Made by a program: the position numbers and the translations under genes. The notes under the pieces were generated by a model. The model was not told where the DNA came from. It made no database searches and was given only the letters and a program-made list of their open reading frames with translations. From Gammaproteobacteria bacterium (GTDB taxonomy: Bacteria; Pseudomonadota; Gammaproteobacteria; SZUA-140): a DNA stretch of 64,000 nucleotides. Each line of letters starts with the position of its first letter. The stretch's first letter is position 1. The stretch is taken from contig JADJQS010000002.1 in NCBI GenBank assembly GCA_016712635.1, forward strand, positions 62,001 through 126,000, written 5' to 3'. Of this stretch, positions 17,269 through 28,133 are shown in pieces.

Positions 17269-18714
17269 ATGCGTTTGCCCATCGTCACCCGCATCGTCGG
17301 GATCTTTCTCCTGCTGTTCAGCCTCACCCTCATCCCCACCCTGCTCGTCGCGCTCTACACCCGCGACGGCGAGGCGCTGCACTTCGTGCAGAGCATCCTG
17401 CTGATTGCCGTGCCGGGACTGATGTTGTGGTACCCCACCCGCCGCCACAAGGGTGAGTTGCACAATCGCGAGGCGTTCCTTGTCGTCGCGCTGTTCTGGA
17501 TCCTGCTCGGCATGCTGGGCAGCCTGCCGCTGGCTCTGGGGGCGCATCTCAGTATCACCGATGCGGTATTCGAGGCGGTGTCGGGCTTCACCACCACGGG
17601 CGCGACCGTCATCGTCGGCATCGACGCCCTGCCGCCCTCCATCCTGATATACCGGCAGCAACTGTGCTGGCTCGGCGGCATCGGCGTGGTCGTGCTCGCG
17701 GTCGCCATCCTGCCCATGCTCGGCGTCGGCGGCATGCAGCTCTACCGCCTCGAGACCGCGGGTCCGATGAAAGACGAAAAGCTCACCCCGCGCATTGCGC
17801 ACACGGCACGCGCGGTATGGGTGATCTATTTGACGCTGACGGTAATATGCGCCACGGCCTACTGGCTCGCCGGCATGTCGGCCTTCGACGCCATCGGGCA
17901 CAGCTTCAGCACCCTGGCGACCGCCGGCTTCTCCACCCACGATGCAAGCCTGGGTTTCTTCAACAGCCCGGCCGTTGAATCGGTCGCCATCGTCTTCATG
18001 CTCCTGGGCGGCATCAGCTTCAACGTGCATTTCCTGTTCTTTCACGGGCGCGGCGCGTCCTCCTACTGGCGCGACCCGCAGGCGCGGACGTTCCTCGTCA
18101 TCGTCGCCGCCCTCATCGCTGTCACGTCAGTGCTGCTGTATCTCGGGGAAAGTTATGGCAGCCCGCTCGAGGCACTGCGGTACGGCGCATTTCACGTGGC
18201 CTCCGTCATCACGACCACCGGTTACACCACGACCGACTTTTCCCTGTGGCCGCTCGCCACCCCGCTGCTGCTGATATTCGCCGCCCATATCGGCGGCTGC
18301 GCCGGTTCGACCTCGGGCGGCATCAAGGTGATCCGCATCATGCTGCTCGGCAAGGTCGGCATCCGCGAGATGATGCGCCTGATCCACCCGAACATGGTCC
18401 GGCCGATCAAGATCAGCGGGCGCAGTGTACCCAAGCCGGTGCTGGACGCCGTGTGGAGCTTCTTCTCGGTCTATGTCGCCATCTTCATCGGGCTGATGAT
18501 CCTGGTGATGGCCACCGGGGTCGACCAGGTCACCGCCTTCGGTGCCATCAGCGCCACCCTCACCAACCTCGGCCCTGGCCTGGGCGACGTCGCCGTCACC
18601 TTCCATGACATCAATCCCGTCGCGAAGTGGCTCTGCACCTTCGCGATGCTGCTCGGCCGCCTCGAGATCTTCACCCTGCTGGTCCTGTTCTCGCCGGTGT
18701 ACTGGCGAAAGTAG
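17269..18714 (+). CDS. trkH: Trk system potassium uptake protein TrkH
   Basis: 481-residue inner-membrane potassium channel subunit, family length about 483. The four pore loops of the TrkH/KtrB fold can be seen. They are FEAVSGFTTTGATVIV, FSTLATAGFSTHDASLGF, VASVITTTGYTTTDFSLWP and ATLTNLGPGLGDVAVTF. An intramembrane stretch, GGCAGSTSGGIKVIRIMLLGKVG, gates the channel. It needs TrkA, which is not in the window. It stands alone between two unrelated operons. The ATG at 17269 opens directly into the first membrane helix. Confidence 0.95.
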   Translation: MRLPIVTRIVGIFLLLFSLTLIPTLLVALYTRDGEALHFVQSILLIAVPGLMLWYPTRRHKGELHNREAFLVVALFWILLGMLGSLPLALGAHLSITDAVFEAVSGFTTTGATVIVGIDALPPSILIYRQQLCWLGGIGVVVLAVAILPMLGVGGMQLYRLETAGPMKDEKLTPRIAHTARAVWVIYLTLTVICATAYWLAGMSAFDAIGHSFSTLATAGFSTHDASLGFFNSPAVESVAIVFMLLGGISFNVHFLFFHGRGASSYWRDPQARTFLVIVAALIAVTSVLLYLGESYGSPLEALRYGAFHVASVITTTGYTTTDFSLWPLATPLLLIFAAHIGGCAGSTSGGIKVIRIMLLGKVGIREMMRLIHPNMVRPIKISGRSVPKPVLDAVWSFFSVYVAIFIGLMILVMATGVDQVTAFGAISATLTNLGPGLGDVAVTFHDINPVAKWLCTFAMLLGRLEIFTLLVLFSPVYWRK

Positions 18715-18875
18715 GTTCCTCCACTCTCCCGCCCGCGCCCGCGGGACCCCGCAAGCCCGATCACTCGCAGCGGAATGCCCCGTGCTGGCGTGGCATCACT
18801 GCTCGATGAGTCGTCTCCCCGGCATGCACGACTGACATATATAAGGACAAATCATTGACGACTCCCCGGGGTCAT

Positions 18876-18900
18876 GGTAATTAATATGATAATTTATAAT
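18876..18900 (+). promoter_or_regulatory. AT-rich promoter with Fur-box-like hexamer
   Basis: About 40-60 bp upstream of the sigma factor gene, an unusually AT-rich stretch contains a perfect GATAAT hexamer (18888-18893) flanked by ATTAAT and TTATAATT. This is the spacing style of Fur sites, which normally govern fecI-type genes. Only part of the 19-bp consensus matches, so this is a weak call. Confidence 0.3.
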
Positions 18901-18935
18901 TAAGTATTATTTATTAAACAAACACCCCTCTCGTC

Positions 18936-19448
18936 ATGGCCAAGTGCAGCAACGAATTTGTCAGCGCCCTCTTTGAACAGTACGGCCGCGACTTGTCCGG
19001 CTTCCTGAGCCGCCGACTGGAATCTCAGGAAATTGAGGATGTTACGCAGAAAACCTACCTGCAACTGCTGGAACATCCCAATCCCGGCGAGATCCGGAAC
19101 CCGCATGCCTATCTGTTCAAGACCGCGTCCAATCTCGCCGTGGACCATATGCGCCGCCGCCGTGTCCATACAGATCGGATCAGCCCCGGCGTGGAGGCCG
19201 AGGCGCTCGCCTCCACAGGGCCGGAGCCCGATGCTGCGGTGGACGCCTCCAGGCAGATCGCGAATTTCCGCGAGATCCTAGCGGGCCTCCCGCCGCTGTG
19301 CCGCACCGTGTTCCTGCTCAACCGCATCGATGGCCTGTCCCACGCGGAGATCGCCCGACGCGTCGGCATCTCGAAGAAGTCCGTCGAACGCCACATCGTC
19401 AAGGCGCTGGAAAGGTTCCATCGCCGCCTCCACCGCCAGCCGGAATAG
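18936..19448 (+). CDS. fecI: ECF sigma factor, FecI type
   Basis: 170-residue extracytoplasmic-function sigma factor that directs transcription of the following TonB receptor operon. Region 2 is visible as LFEQYGRDLSGFLSRRLESQEIEDVTQKTYLQLLEHP and NPHAYLFKTASNLAVDHMRRRR. Region 4 is LPPLCRTVFLLNRIDGLSHAEIARRVGISKKSVERHIVKALERF, with the helix-turn-helix typical of FecI. It is followed by a FecR-type anti-sigma gene after 90 bp and then an STN-bearing receptor, the full three-part surface-signalling module. Confidence 0.93.
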   Translation: MAKCSNEFVSALFEQYGRDLSGFLSRRLESQEIEDVTQKTYLQLLEHPNPGEIRNPHAYLFKTASNLAVDHMRRRRVHTDRISPGVEAEALASTGPEPDAAVDASRQIANFREILAGLPPLCRTVFLLNRIDGLSHAEIARRVGISKKSVERHIVKALERFHRRLHRQPE

Positions 19449-19538
19449 CGGCAATGCAGATTTGTGACGTCATTCGCCGGGCCGGCGCGTCTTAACGATT
19501 CATGACCCGCAGCAGAATCCGATGCGCATGAACGCCCG

Positions 19539-20519
19539 ATGAGCGACCACCAGACACCCGATGATGGCAGGGCCGATACGAAGGCGCTTTACTGGGTTGC
19601 CCGCGTCCACTCCGGCGAATGCACGGACGAGGATCGCCGCGCTTTGGATGAATGGCTCGGTCAGGCGGAGGCGAACCGTCGCGCCTATGACGAGGTGCGC
19701 GCGACCTGGGACGGCATGGAACCGTTCAAATCGGCGGTCATCCCGGAAATGCGCGCGGCGCGCGCCTATCCGCGGCGGCGCAGGTTCCGCCTGCTGCCCG
19801 CGGCAGCGGCGGCGGCGCTCGCCCTGGCCACGCTCGCGACGGGGCTCTGGCTGCATGTCCCCCCGGAAGCGCCACAGACGTACGCAATCTCGTCAGTGGA
19901 GCCACGCGACATCCGCCTTCCGGACGGTTCGACGGTAAACCTCAACGTCGACTCCGGGGTGACGGTGATGTTCACCGAAGACAGCCGCACCGTACGGCTG
20001 GAACGGGGCGAGGCCCTGTTTACCATCGCCGAGGGCGACGACAGGGCCTTTGAGGTACTGGCGGGCAACGGCCGGATCCGCGACATCGGCACGCGCTTCG
20101 ATGTGCACTTCTATGACGGCACCACCTCCGTCATCGTGTTGAGCGGGATCGTGGACGTCACCGTCGACCGGCATGGACATACGCACCGGCTCATGGCCGG
20201 TGAAGCATTCGACTACGACGCGGCGGGAAGGATCTCGCCGGTCCGCGCGATCGATGCCGGGGCAAGAACGGCATGGACGGAAGGATTGCTGGTATTGGAC
20301 GGCGTGACGCTGGAGGAGCTGGCGCGCGAGCTGGCGCGCTATAACCGCATCGACATCCGTGTCGGCGATCCTGCGATCAACGAATACAGGATCAGCGGCA
20401 CGTTCAGCATCCACGGCATCGATGACATGCTCGGCGCCATCGAGGCGATGCTGCCGGTCTCCGTGGTGCGGGAACAGTCGGGGATACTCCTGCTCGCGCG
20501 CCCGGAGAACCGCGGATAG
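19539..20519 (+). CDS. fecR: FecR-family anti-sigma regulator
   Basis: 326-residue single-pass membrane protein. The cytoplasmic N-terminal DUF4880-type region (ALYWVARVHSGECTDEDRRALDEWLGQAEANRRAYDEV) binds the sigma factor. One membrane helix follows at about 87-107 (LLPAAAAAALALATLATGLWL). The periplasmic FecR domain includes RDIRLPDGSTVNLNVDSGV, VRLERGEALFTIA and IRDIGTRFDVHFYD. A C-terminal STN-contacting segment, LARYNRIDIRVGDPAINEYRISGTF, should touch the receptor's signalling domain. It transmits ligand-bound receptor state to FecI. Confidence 0.93.
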   Translation: MSDHQTPDDGRADTKALYWVARVHSGECTDEDRRALDEWLGQAEANRRAYDEVRATWDGMEPFKSAVIPEMRAARAYPRRRRFRLLPAAAAAALALATLATGLWLHVPPEAPQTYAISSVEPRDIRLPDGSTVNLNVDSGVTVMFTEDSRTVRLERGEALFTIAEGDDRAFEVLAGNGRIRDIGTRFDVHFYDGTTSVIVLSGIVDVTVDRHGHTHRLMAGEAFDYDAAGRISPVRAIDAGARTAWTEGLLVLDGVTLEELARELARYNRIDIRVGDPAINEYRISGTFSIHGIDDMLGAIEAMLPVSVVREQSGILLLARPENRG

Positions 20520-20721
20520 CGATCCCATCCAGCCATGACGGGTCCGCCAGGATGGTCGATCCCTTCGCCGATGTCAGCCTGAAACTTTCCATCCCCACGC
20601 CATCCTGCGCCGTGCGCCAGGAGCAGACCCGTGATTTCCTGCGGGACGGTTGCCGGCTCGCGAGCATTTTCCCCGCGATGCTTCCCCTGGGTCACCGGAA
20701 TCATATCTCTAAGAAATAAAT

Positions 20722-23330
20722 ATGACGATTTCATCCGGCCTGCTGCGTCATATCTCCGTGCGCCTGTTCTCGGGACCGAAAACCTTCCATGCACGCGGGA
20801 TAAGAATGATGATGGCCGGCTGCCTGACCCTGGCCTCCCTGGCCCTGCCCTGGGATGCCGCCTTCCCCGAAGCGCGGGTGTTCGAACTCGACATCCCGCC
20901 GCAGTCCCTGTCCGGCGCGCTGAAATCGCTGTATCTGCAGGCGGAACTCCAGACCCTGTACGTGGATGATCTGGTCAGGGATCGGCGCAGCCCGGGGATC
21001 AGCGGCCGGTACACGGCGGAGGAGGCGCTGGAGCGCCTGCTGCAGGGGTCCGATCTCGCGTTTGAACTCACCGGGGCCAACACCGCCGTGATCAGGGCCA
21101 CCGGCCAGAATACCGACAGGATCAGCTTCACGGCGATCACGATCGCCGAGACCGCCCCGGATCTCGATCCCGACCTGCCGTCGAACCTCGTCTCCGTGAC
21201 GCGCTCCGAACTGGCGCGCCGCAATGTCGCCACCGCCGAGGATGCCGTGAAATATGCCCCGAACCTGCGCGTGCGCAAGCGATTCATCGGCGACCGCAAC
21301 ACTCCGATCGAGGTACGCGGCACGAGCAACATCCAGAGCGCCCGCGGCCTGGTGCTGGCGGACGGTATGCTCCTCAGCAATTTCCTTTCCTCGCAGCATG
21401 AAACCGCGCCCCGCTGGTCCATGATCCAGCCAGAGGAGATCGAGCGCGTGGACGTGATGTACGGGCCCTATTCCGCGCTCTATTCCGGCAACGCGATGGG
21501 CGCCGCCGTCGTCTACTCCACGCGCATGCCGGACGGTCCCCAGGCAGACGCGCACCTGCTGCTCCATCGCCAGCAATTCGAGTATTTCGGCACCGATGAC
21601 GCCTATGACGGACATGTCGTCAACGGCCTGCTGGGCGACCGCCGCGACCGCTTCTCCTACCAGCTCGGCATCAGCCGGCTGGACAGCACCAGCCAACCCA
21701 CGCAGTTCGTCACGCTCGCGCCCTCAACCACCGCCGCTACCGGCGGGGAAACCGTGGTCCGCGGCGCCTATCCGGTGCAGAACCGCAACGGCGACGACGT
21801 GATCCTCGTCGGTGTCGGCGGCGCGGGCATCGAACACACCGGGCAGGACGAATTCAAGCTCAAGCTCGGTTACGACCTGACACCCGATATCGAGGGCAGG
21901 TTCACGCTCGTCTCCTGGCGCATGGACCGCCTCTCCGGCTGGTTCGGCGACACCACCTACCTCATGGACGCGGTCGGCACCCCCGTCTACAGCGGACCGA
22001 TCGACCTCGACGGCCTCCGCTACAACCTCGCCGACACCACCTTCGCCCCGCGCGCGGGCGAGGAGGAGCACTGGATGTACGCCGCGTCGCTGAAGACCCG
22101 GCGCGAGCAGGGCTGGAACTACGAGGCCTCCGTGTCCCTTTACGACATGAAGGAAAACGTCACCGGATCTCCGACAACGGCACCACCGGCGGCCTTCGCG
22201 TGGGCGGCACCGGCACGCTGAACAAATGGGACGGCAGCGGCTGGAGGACGTTTGATGCCAAGGCGGAGACACGCCCGGGACGACATCGGCTGACGCTGGG
22301 CTATCACTACGACCTCTATGAGATGAACCAGGACAACTACGCCACCGACGACTGGCGTGGCAACGATGCCGCCGGCCTGATCGATTCTTACACCGGCAGG
22401 ACCGAGACCCAGGCACTGTTCGCCCAGGATGCATGGGAATTCACCGGGCGCTGGAAATCGGTCCTGGGCCTGCGGGTCGAGAAGTGGCGCGCCTTCAAAG
22501 GGACGCGCGCGAATGCGTCGACCGCCGTCGATTATCCCGACCGCAGCGAATCCGCGCTGTCGCCGAAGGCGGCGGTCGAGTTCGCGCCCGCGGACGGATG
22601 GCTGTTCCGCCTGGCGCTTGCCAAGGCCCACCGCTTCCCCACGGTGACCGAGCTGTTCCAGGGCGCGATCTCGGGCAACGAGATCATCAACAGCGATCCC
22701 GGCCTCAGGCCGGAACGCGGACTGTTCACGGATTTCACCGCACGGAAGGCGGCGGCCAACGGCGCCGTGCGTTTTTCGCTCTACCGGGAAGACACCCGCG
22801 ATGTCCTGTTCCGGCAGAACAACACCATTGTGGTCCCGACCGTCACCAGTTACCAGAACATCGACCGGGTGAGGGTTCACGGCGTCGAGATTGCCTACGA
22901 AGGCCGCGACACATTCGTCACGGGCCTGGACCTGGCCGCAGACGTGTCATTCAACGATTCCGAGATCGTGGAAAACCGCAGGAATCCCGCCACCGAAGGC
23001 AACGAGTTTTACCGCATTCCGCGCGCGCGCGCGGGCCTGGCGGCCAGCTACCGCCAGACCGGCCGCCTGACATACAGCCTGGCCGGCCGCTATTCAGGCC
23101 GGCAGTACACCACGCTGGAAAACATCGAGGTGAAATCCAACGCCCTGGACAGCGTAAGCAAGTACACCGTCTTCGACGCCAAGGTCAGCTACAGGATCGG
23201 CAAGGCATCGTCCGTCGGACTCGGCATCGACAACATCGCGGACAAACGCTACTTCGTCGGACACCCCTATTCCGGACGCACCTGCTTCGTCGAGCTCGCC
23301 TGGCGCGCAGGCGGGTCTGTTCTGCATTGA
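20722..23330 (+). CDS. TonB-dependent receptor with STN signalling domain (frameshifted)
   Basis: Outer-membrane receptor of the FecI/FecR signalling module, about 869 residues when restored. The STN domain lies at about residues 50-130 (FELDIPPQSLSGALKSLYLQAEL). The plug then has RNTPIEVRGTSNIQSARG and ERVDVMYGPYSALYSGNAMGAAV. A 22-strand barrel with repeated aromatic-ended strands follows, ending VELAWRAGGSVLH. The frame breaks at 22162-22164: one missing base separates the first 480 codons from a perfectly continuing second part, seen by comparison with the paralogue at 23405. Either a one-base sequencing error or a recent inactivating deletion is possible. The ligand is unknown; a metal complex is likely. 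Confidence 0.85.
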
Positions 23331-23404
23331 AACAGAAACAACACGACATCCGACCTGATATCACAACCCATAACAGTCACTACCGACACGAGGAGATCCA
23401 CGTC

Positions 23405-25730
23405 ATGTCACCAGAATTTCGATTGAAGCCCCTGCACGCCGCGCTGCTCATCGCCCTGGCGGCGCCGGCCTACGCCGCCGAGGAAGGCGAGCCGGAAGCG
23501 GGCGCAGAGCAGCCCGTCACCAACCTGCCGATGTTCACGGTGACCACCTCGGCGCCCGACATCGATCCGAACATCCCGGCGAACACCGCCACCATCTCGG
23601 AGGAGGTGCTCGACCGGCTCAACATGTCCACGGCCGAGGATTCCCTGCGCTACCTGCCCAACCTGAACGTGCGCCAGCGCTACATCGGGGACCGCAACGC
23701 GGCACTGGAGGTACGCGGCATGAGCAACATCCAGAGCGCGCGCGGACTTGTCATGGCGGACGGCGTCCTGCTGAGCAACTTCCTCGGCAGCGATCACCAG
23801 AACTCGCCGCGCTGGTCGCTGGTTCTGCCGGAGGAGATTGAGCGCGTCGACGTGATTTACGGTCCCTACTCGGCGCTCTATTCAGGCAATGCAATGGGCG
23901 CGGCGGTCATCTACACGACCCATATGCCGGACGACTTCGAGGCCAGCGCCAAGCTGACCGCGCACCGCCAGGATTTCGATGTCAACGGAACCGACGACAC
24001 CTACGACGGGCACGTGCTGAACGCCATGGTCGGCGACCGGATGGGGCGATTCTCCTATCTGCTCGGCGTCAGCACACTGGAATTCACCGGGCAGCCGACG
24101 GGCTGGGCGTTTCTTACTCCCGGCACTACCGCGCTGCAAGGGGGTGAAACCGAGATCGCAAGCGGGGCCTATCTGATCAAAGATCGCCGGAACAGAGACC
24201 AGTACCATATCGGTGTCACCGGCAGCGGCATCGAGACCACCGAACAGGACGAATTCAAGCTGAAGCTCGGTTACGATTTCACACCCGAGCTGGAAGGGCG
24301 TTTTACAGTGGCTTCCTGGACCAGTGACGCACTCACCGGCAAGCCGGAATACACCACTTATCTGCGCGACACCAACGGTAATCTCGTCTACAGCGGAGCA
24401 GTCAACATCGACGGTTTCCGTTACAACATCGGGCAGGGTGTATTCGCTCCGCGCTCGAGCACGGAAGAGAACTGGATGTACGCCGCCACCCTGAAGAGCA
24501 GGCACAGTGAAGGCTGGAACTACCAGGCCGCGGCCTCGATCTACGACCAGACCGAGAATGACCAGCGCACGTCCAGCGTAACGTCAAATGTCGCCTATTC
24601 CACAGGCGGCGCAGGCACCCTGAGCCGGCGCGAGGGCAGCGGCTGGTGGAACCTGGATTTCAAGGCCGACAATAAATTCGGCGCGGATTCCGAGCACTGG
24701 CTGACCGTGGGCGCGCATCACAGCAACTATGAGTATCAGCAGAAAAACTACAATATCGCCGACTGGCGCGACGGTGAGCCCGGGGCAGAGACCGGCTCCG
24801 GTCAGGGCACAACAGAAACCTCAGCGGTATTCGCACAGGATGCCTGGCAGTTCGCTGAACAATGGAAGACCGTGCTCGGACTGCGTCTGGAAAACTGGAA
24901 GGCCAGCGACGGCCTCAAAGGCGGCACTACCACTACTTCCTATGATAGCCGCAGCGAGAGCGCCGTCTCACCCAAGGCCGCGCTGGAATACACACCCGAC
25001 AAGGACTTGCTGTATCGCCTGTCTGTGGCGAAGTCGACCCGCTTCCCGACCGTCGATGAACTTTATGGGATCAACATTGGCGGCGTCACCACCGTTACCG
25101 ATCCGGACTTGAAACCGGAGGGAGGCGCTGTCGATCGACTACACCATCGAGACCGCGCTCGACAACGCCATCATGCGCGTGTCGTTCTGGGCGGAGGATA
25201 CCCGCGACACGATCTTCAGGTATCAGGAGTTCGACACCGTGAATAACGTCGCCGGTTCCACTATATATCAGAACGTCGACCGCGTACGCATCAGCGGCAT
25301 CGAGTGGGTGTACGATACCTGGAGCCTGTTGGGCGTCCAGGGACTCGACCTGCACACCAACGTTGCCTTCAACCAATCCGAGGTGCTGGAGGACAGTGGT
25401 GACCCGCGCAACGAGGGCAATGAATTCTACCGCATCCCCCGGATCCGCTCCGCCTTCGCCCTGACCTATCACCAGAGCGACAAGCTCGACTACACCCTCG
25501 GCGGCCGCTACTCGGGCCGGTCGCGCGCCTCGCTCGACAACTCTGACGTCAATCGCCATGCAATCGATGCCGTCAGCAATTTCACGGTCTTCGATGCCCG
25601 TGTCAATTACAAAGTCAATCAGCACTTTGAACTGGGCGGCGGCGTCAATAACCTGCTCGATGAACGCTACTACGTCAGCCACCCCTATCAGGGACGCACC
25701 GTCTTTGCCGACGTGAAGGTCAGCTACTGA
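23405..25730 (+). CDS. TonB-dependent receptor, no signalling domain (frameshifted)
   Basis: Second receptor, paralogous to the preceding one in plug and barrel (shared RNAALEVRGMSNIQSARG, VDVIYGPYSALYSGNAMGAAV and QDEFKLKLGYD). It lacks the STN domain. The ATG at 23405 follows GAGGA at a good distance and starts a signal peptide (LHAALLIALAAPAYA). The C-terminus is KVSY. The frame changes at 25118-25122, where one extra G in GAGGGAGG separates the first 572 codons from the rest. Removing it restores an alignment of identical length with the paralogue, about 774 residues in total. It lies 74 bp after the first receptor and probably shares its promoter. Confidence 0.85.
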
Positions 25731-25818
25731 TGATGACATTCCATCAACTGCATCGCTCAGATAAGGCTTGAATAACAAACCGGTGACGTACCCTACTACG
25801 TCGATTAATCCATGCCTA

Positions 25819-25846
25819 GGCATTGCCTTCTCCATGAGGTAATGCC
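25819..25846 (+). promoter_or_regulatory. Hairpin between receptor 2 and ABC exporter
   Basis: Arms GGCATTGCCT and AGGTAATGCC (9 of 10 Watson-Crick, one G-U) enclose an 8-base loop. A perfect 12-bp palindrome, ATGCCTAGGCAT, overlaps its left side (25812-25823). It has no T-tract. It may be an RNA structure in the leader of the ABC operon. Confidence 0.35.
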
Positions 25847-25875
25847 CTATCTCTAATAGATCGCCAAGTAATACT

Positions 25876-25906
25876 GCTGCCGGCCAGGACTCACCTGGCC
25901 GGCAGC
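25876..25906 (+). terminator. Strong hairpin before ABC exporter genes
   Basis: Perfect 13-bp arms, GCTGCCGGCCAGG and CCTGGCCGGCAGC, with a 5-base loop, ending 19 bp before the ABC ATPase ATG. There is no poly-T after it. It could end the receptor transcript, act as an attenuator, or protect a processed mRNA end. Confidence 0.45.
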
Positions 25907-25925
25907 AAATCACCAGGAGATCAAA

Positions 25926-26642
25926 ATGCTAGAAGCGAAACTACTTACAAAAATCTACCAGGCTGTGCCAGCGCTGGATAAACTGGACCTGCAGGTTCCG
26001 GCAGGCGAGGTGTTTTGTCTGTTGGGACCCAATGGCGCCGGAAAAACTACCACTGTGAACCTGTTTTTGAATTTCATCACGCCCACTTCCGGCCAAGCCC
26101 TGGTGTGCGGTGTAGACGCCACCGTTGATCCGGTGGAGGCGCGCCGGATGCTCGCCTACATCCCGGAGACGGTGGTTCTATACGGAAATCTTTCGGGACT
26201 GGAGAATCTGGAGTACTTCACCACCTTATCCACCGGTCGCCGTCTCGACAACGGCGAACTGCTCGCTCTTTTACGTGAAGCAGGCTTGCAGAAAGAGGCC
26301 GCCACACGACGCGTGGCCGGTTATTCCAAGGGTATGAGACAAAAAGTCGGCATTGCCATCGCGTTGGCCAAGCATGCCAAGGCCCTGCTGCTGGACGAGC
26401 CGACCTCGGGCCTTGATCCCGCGGCCGCTAATGAATTCATGCGCCTGATCGAAACCTTGCGGAAACAAGGCATGGCGGTGCTCATGGTCACGCATGATCT
26501 CTTTCTTGCCAAGCAATGCGGCAATCGCATCGGCATCATGCAACGGGGACGTCTCGTAACAACGTTCCGCACCGACGACATCGATCATATTGGTCTTGAA
26601 CGCACGTATCTCGACATATCTCACCAGATGGAGGTCGCATGA
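25926..26642 (+). CDS. ABC-2 type exporter ATP-binding protein
   Basis: 238-residue ATPase with Walker A LLGPNGAGKTTTVNLFLNF, signature YSKGMRQKVGIAIAL and Walker B ALLLDEPTSGLDPAAANEF, plus the switch His in LMVTHDLFLAK. The KGMRQK signature and GLDP after Walker B are characteristic of ABC-2 exporters such as drug or natural-product pumps. It begins 20 bp after a strong hairpin and ends with an ATGA overlap onto the first permease gene. Its location between TonB receptors and DUF4198 genes suggests a role in the same metal-related process. Confidence 0.92.
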   Translation: MLEAKLLTKIYQAVPALDKLDLQVPAGEVFCLLGPNGAGKTTTVNLFLNFITPTSGQALVCGVDATVDPVEARRMLAYIPETVVLYGNLSGLENLEYFTTLSTGRRLDNGELLALLREAGLQKEAATRRVAGYSKGMRQKVGIAIALAKHAKALLLDEPTSGLDPAAANEFMRLIETLRKQGMAVLMVTHDLFLAKQCGNRIGIMQRGRLVTTFRTDDIDHIGLERTYLDISHQMEVA

Positions 26643-28120
26643 GCGCTGTACTCGAGGTTGCGGTTTCCACAGTGCATGGAAGGCGGCGCTGGCCCATCAC
26701 GCTGGCCATAGCCGCAAAAGAATGGCTGGATCTCTATCGAGATGCGCGCTGGCGCTGGCTCGGCGCCCTGATGTTGCTGCTGATGATCTGCGCCCTAACC
26801 TTCGGTGCGGAACAGGTGCAGCGCTACGACCGCGACCGTACTGCCGCAACCGAATCCGACCGGAAGATCTGGACTTCACAGGGCGCGAAGGACCCGCACG
26901 CCGCCGCGCACTTTGGACAGTACGCATTCAAACCCCAGACACCTCTGGCCCTTGCCGATCCGGGAGTGGATGCCTACGTGGGCTCCGCCGTATGGCTGGA
27001 AGCCCACAAGCAAAACGAGGCGCAGTTCCGCCCGGCGCGTGACACCACGCTTGTGGCGCGGCTCGGTAACCTGTCGCTTGCCTTCGTGCTGCAGACCGTC
27101 ATCCCGCTGGTGGCGATCCTGCTGGGCTATGCTGCCTTCGCAGGTGAGCGCGAGCAGGGCACGCTGCGTCAGCTACTTAGCCTAGGGGTACACCCTACAG
27201 ATCTGTTACTGGGCAAAGGACTGGCGCTGGCCGGTGCCATAGCAGTGCTACTCACCCCCGTGCTGATCGCCACCCTGATCGCCTGCATCATGCTTACCGA
27301 CACCGCGGAATCCACACTTTCTGACCAGCTCATCAGGCTATTTGGGCTGGCAGCGGGCTACACCGCCTATATCGCTGGCTTTGCGATGCTGGCACTGGCG
27401 GTCTCGGCATTTTCCCGTAATTCCCGCGCCGCGCTGGTGGGACTTCTGGCTTTCTGGCTGGCCAACTGTTTTCTGGTGCCGCGCCTGATGACCGATGCCG
27501 TGCGCACCGCGCTGCCACTGCCTACCGCTCTCGAGTTCCGTCAAACAATAGCGGAGGAAAAGAAGAAAACCTTCGGCCATGACGAGACGCATCCTGCATT
27601 CGTCGTTTTTCGCGATGATGTGCTGCGTCAATATGGCGTCGAGCGAATTGAAGACCTGCCGGTGAATTTCCGCGGCCTGGCTTTACGCAAGGACGACGAG
27701 AATGGCTACAGGATTTTCGATCAACAGTACGGCGCCCTGCAGGAGGCCTATGAGCGGCAGAACCGCTGGCGCGCCATGCCCGGACCTGTCTTTCCGTTGC
27801 TCGCTATCCAGCCCTGGTCCATGGGCATGGCCGGCACAGACGGCCGCGCGCAGTACTCGTTTACCACCGCAGCCGAGCAGCACCGCCGTGTGATCCAGAC
27901 TTTCGCCAGCGACGACCTGATCCGCAACGGTCGCTACCGCGATCCCACCTATGTGGCTGACCCGGCGCTATGGCAACACATACCGAGCTTTGCCTATCGG
28001 GAGCCCCCCGTATCCTGGGTGCTGCCTGTTCAGATGGGCAATCTGCTGGCGCTCGCGGGCTGGTTGGCCATAACCACACTGCTGGCGGTGTACGCGGTAC
28101 GCCGCATGCGTCCGATCTGA
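26639..28120 (+). CDS. ABC-2 exporter permease with large periplasmic domain (DUF3526-like)
   Basis: 493 residues: one N-terminal membrane segment (about 38-58), an extracytoplasmic segment of about 85 residues, five more segments, and a further soluble stretch before the last segment. The motif EREQGTLRQLLSLG after the third segment is typical of ABC-2/DUF3526 permeases. The second permease gene downstream has the same plan, so the exporter is likely a heterodimer of these two with the upstream ATPase. The start overlaps the ATPase stop. The substrate is not evident. Confidence 0.85.
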   Translation: MSAVLEVAVSTVHGRRRWPITLAIAAKEWLDLYRDARWRWLGALMLLLMICALTFGAEQVQRYDRDRTAATESDRKIWTSQGAKDPHAAAHFGQYAFKPQTPLALADPGVDAYVGSAVWLEAHKQNEAQFRPARDTTLVARLGNLSLAFVLQTVIPLVAILLGYAAFAGEREQGTLRQLLSLGVHPTDLLLGKGLALAGAIAVLLTPVLIATLIACIMLTDTAESTLSDQLIRLFGLAAGYTAYIAGFAMLALAVSAFSRNSRAALVGLLAFWLANCFLVPRLMTDAVRTALPLPTALEFRQTIAEEKKKTFGHDETHPAFVVFRDDVLRQYGVERIEDLPVNFRGLALRKDDENGYRIFDQQYGALQEAYERQNRWRAMPGPVFPLLAIQPWSMGMAGTDGRAQYSFTTAAEQHRRVIQTFASDDLIRNGRYRDPTYVADPALWQHIPSFAYREPPVSWVLPVQMGNLLALAGWLAITTLLAVYAVRRMRPI

Positions 28121-28133
28121 AAGGGATAGACAC

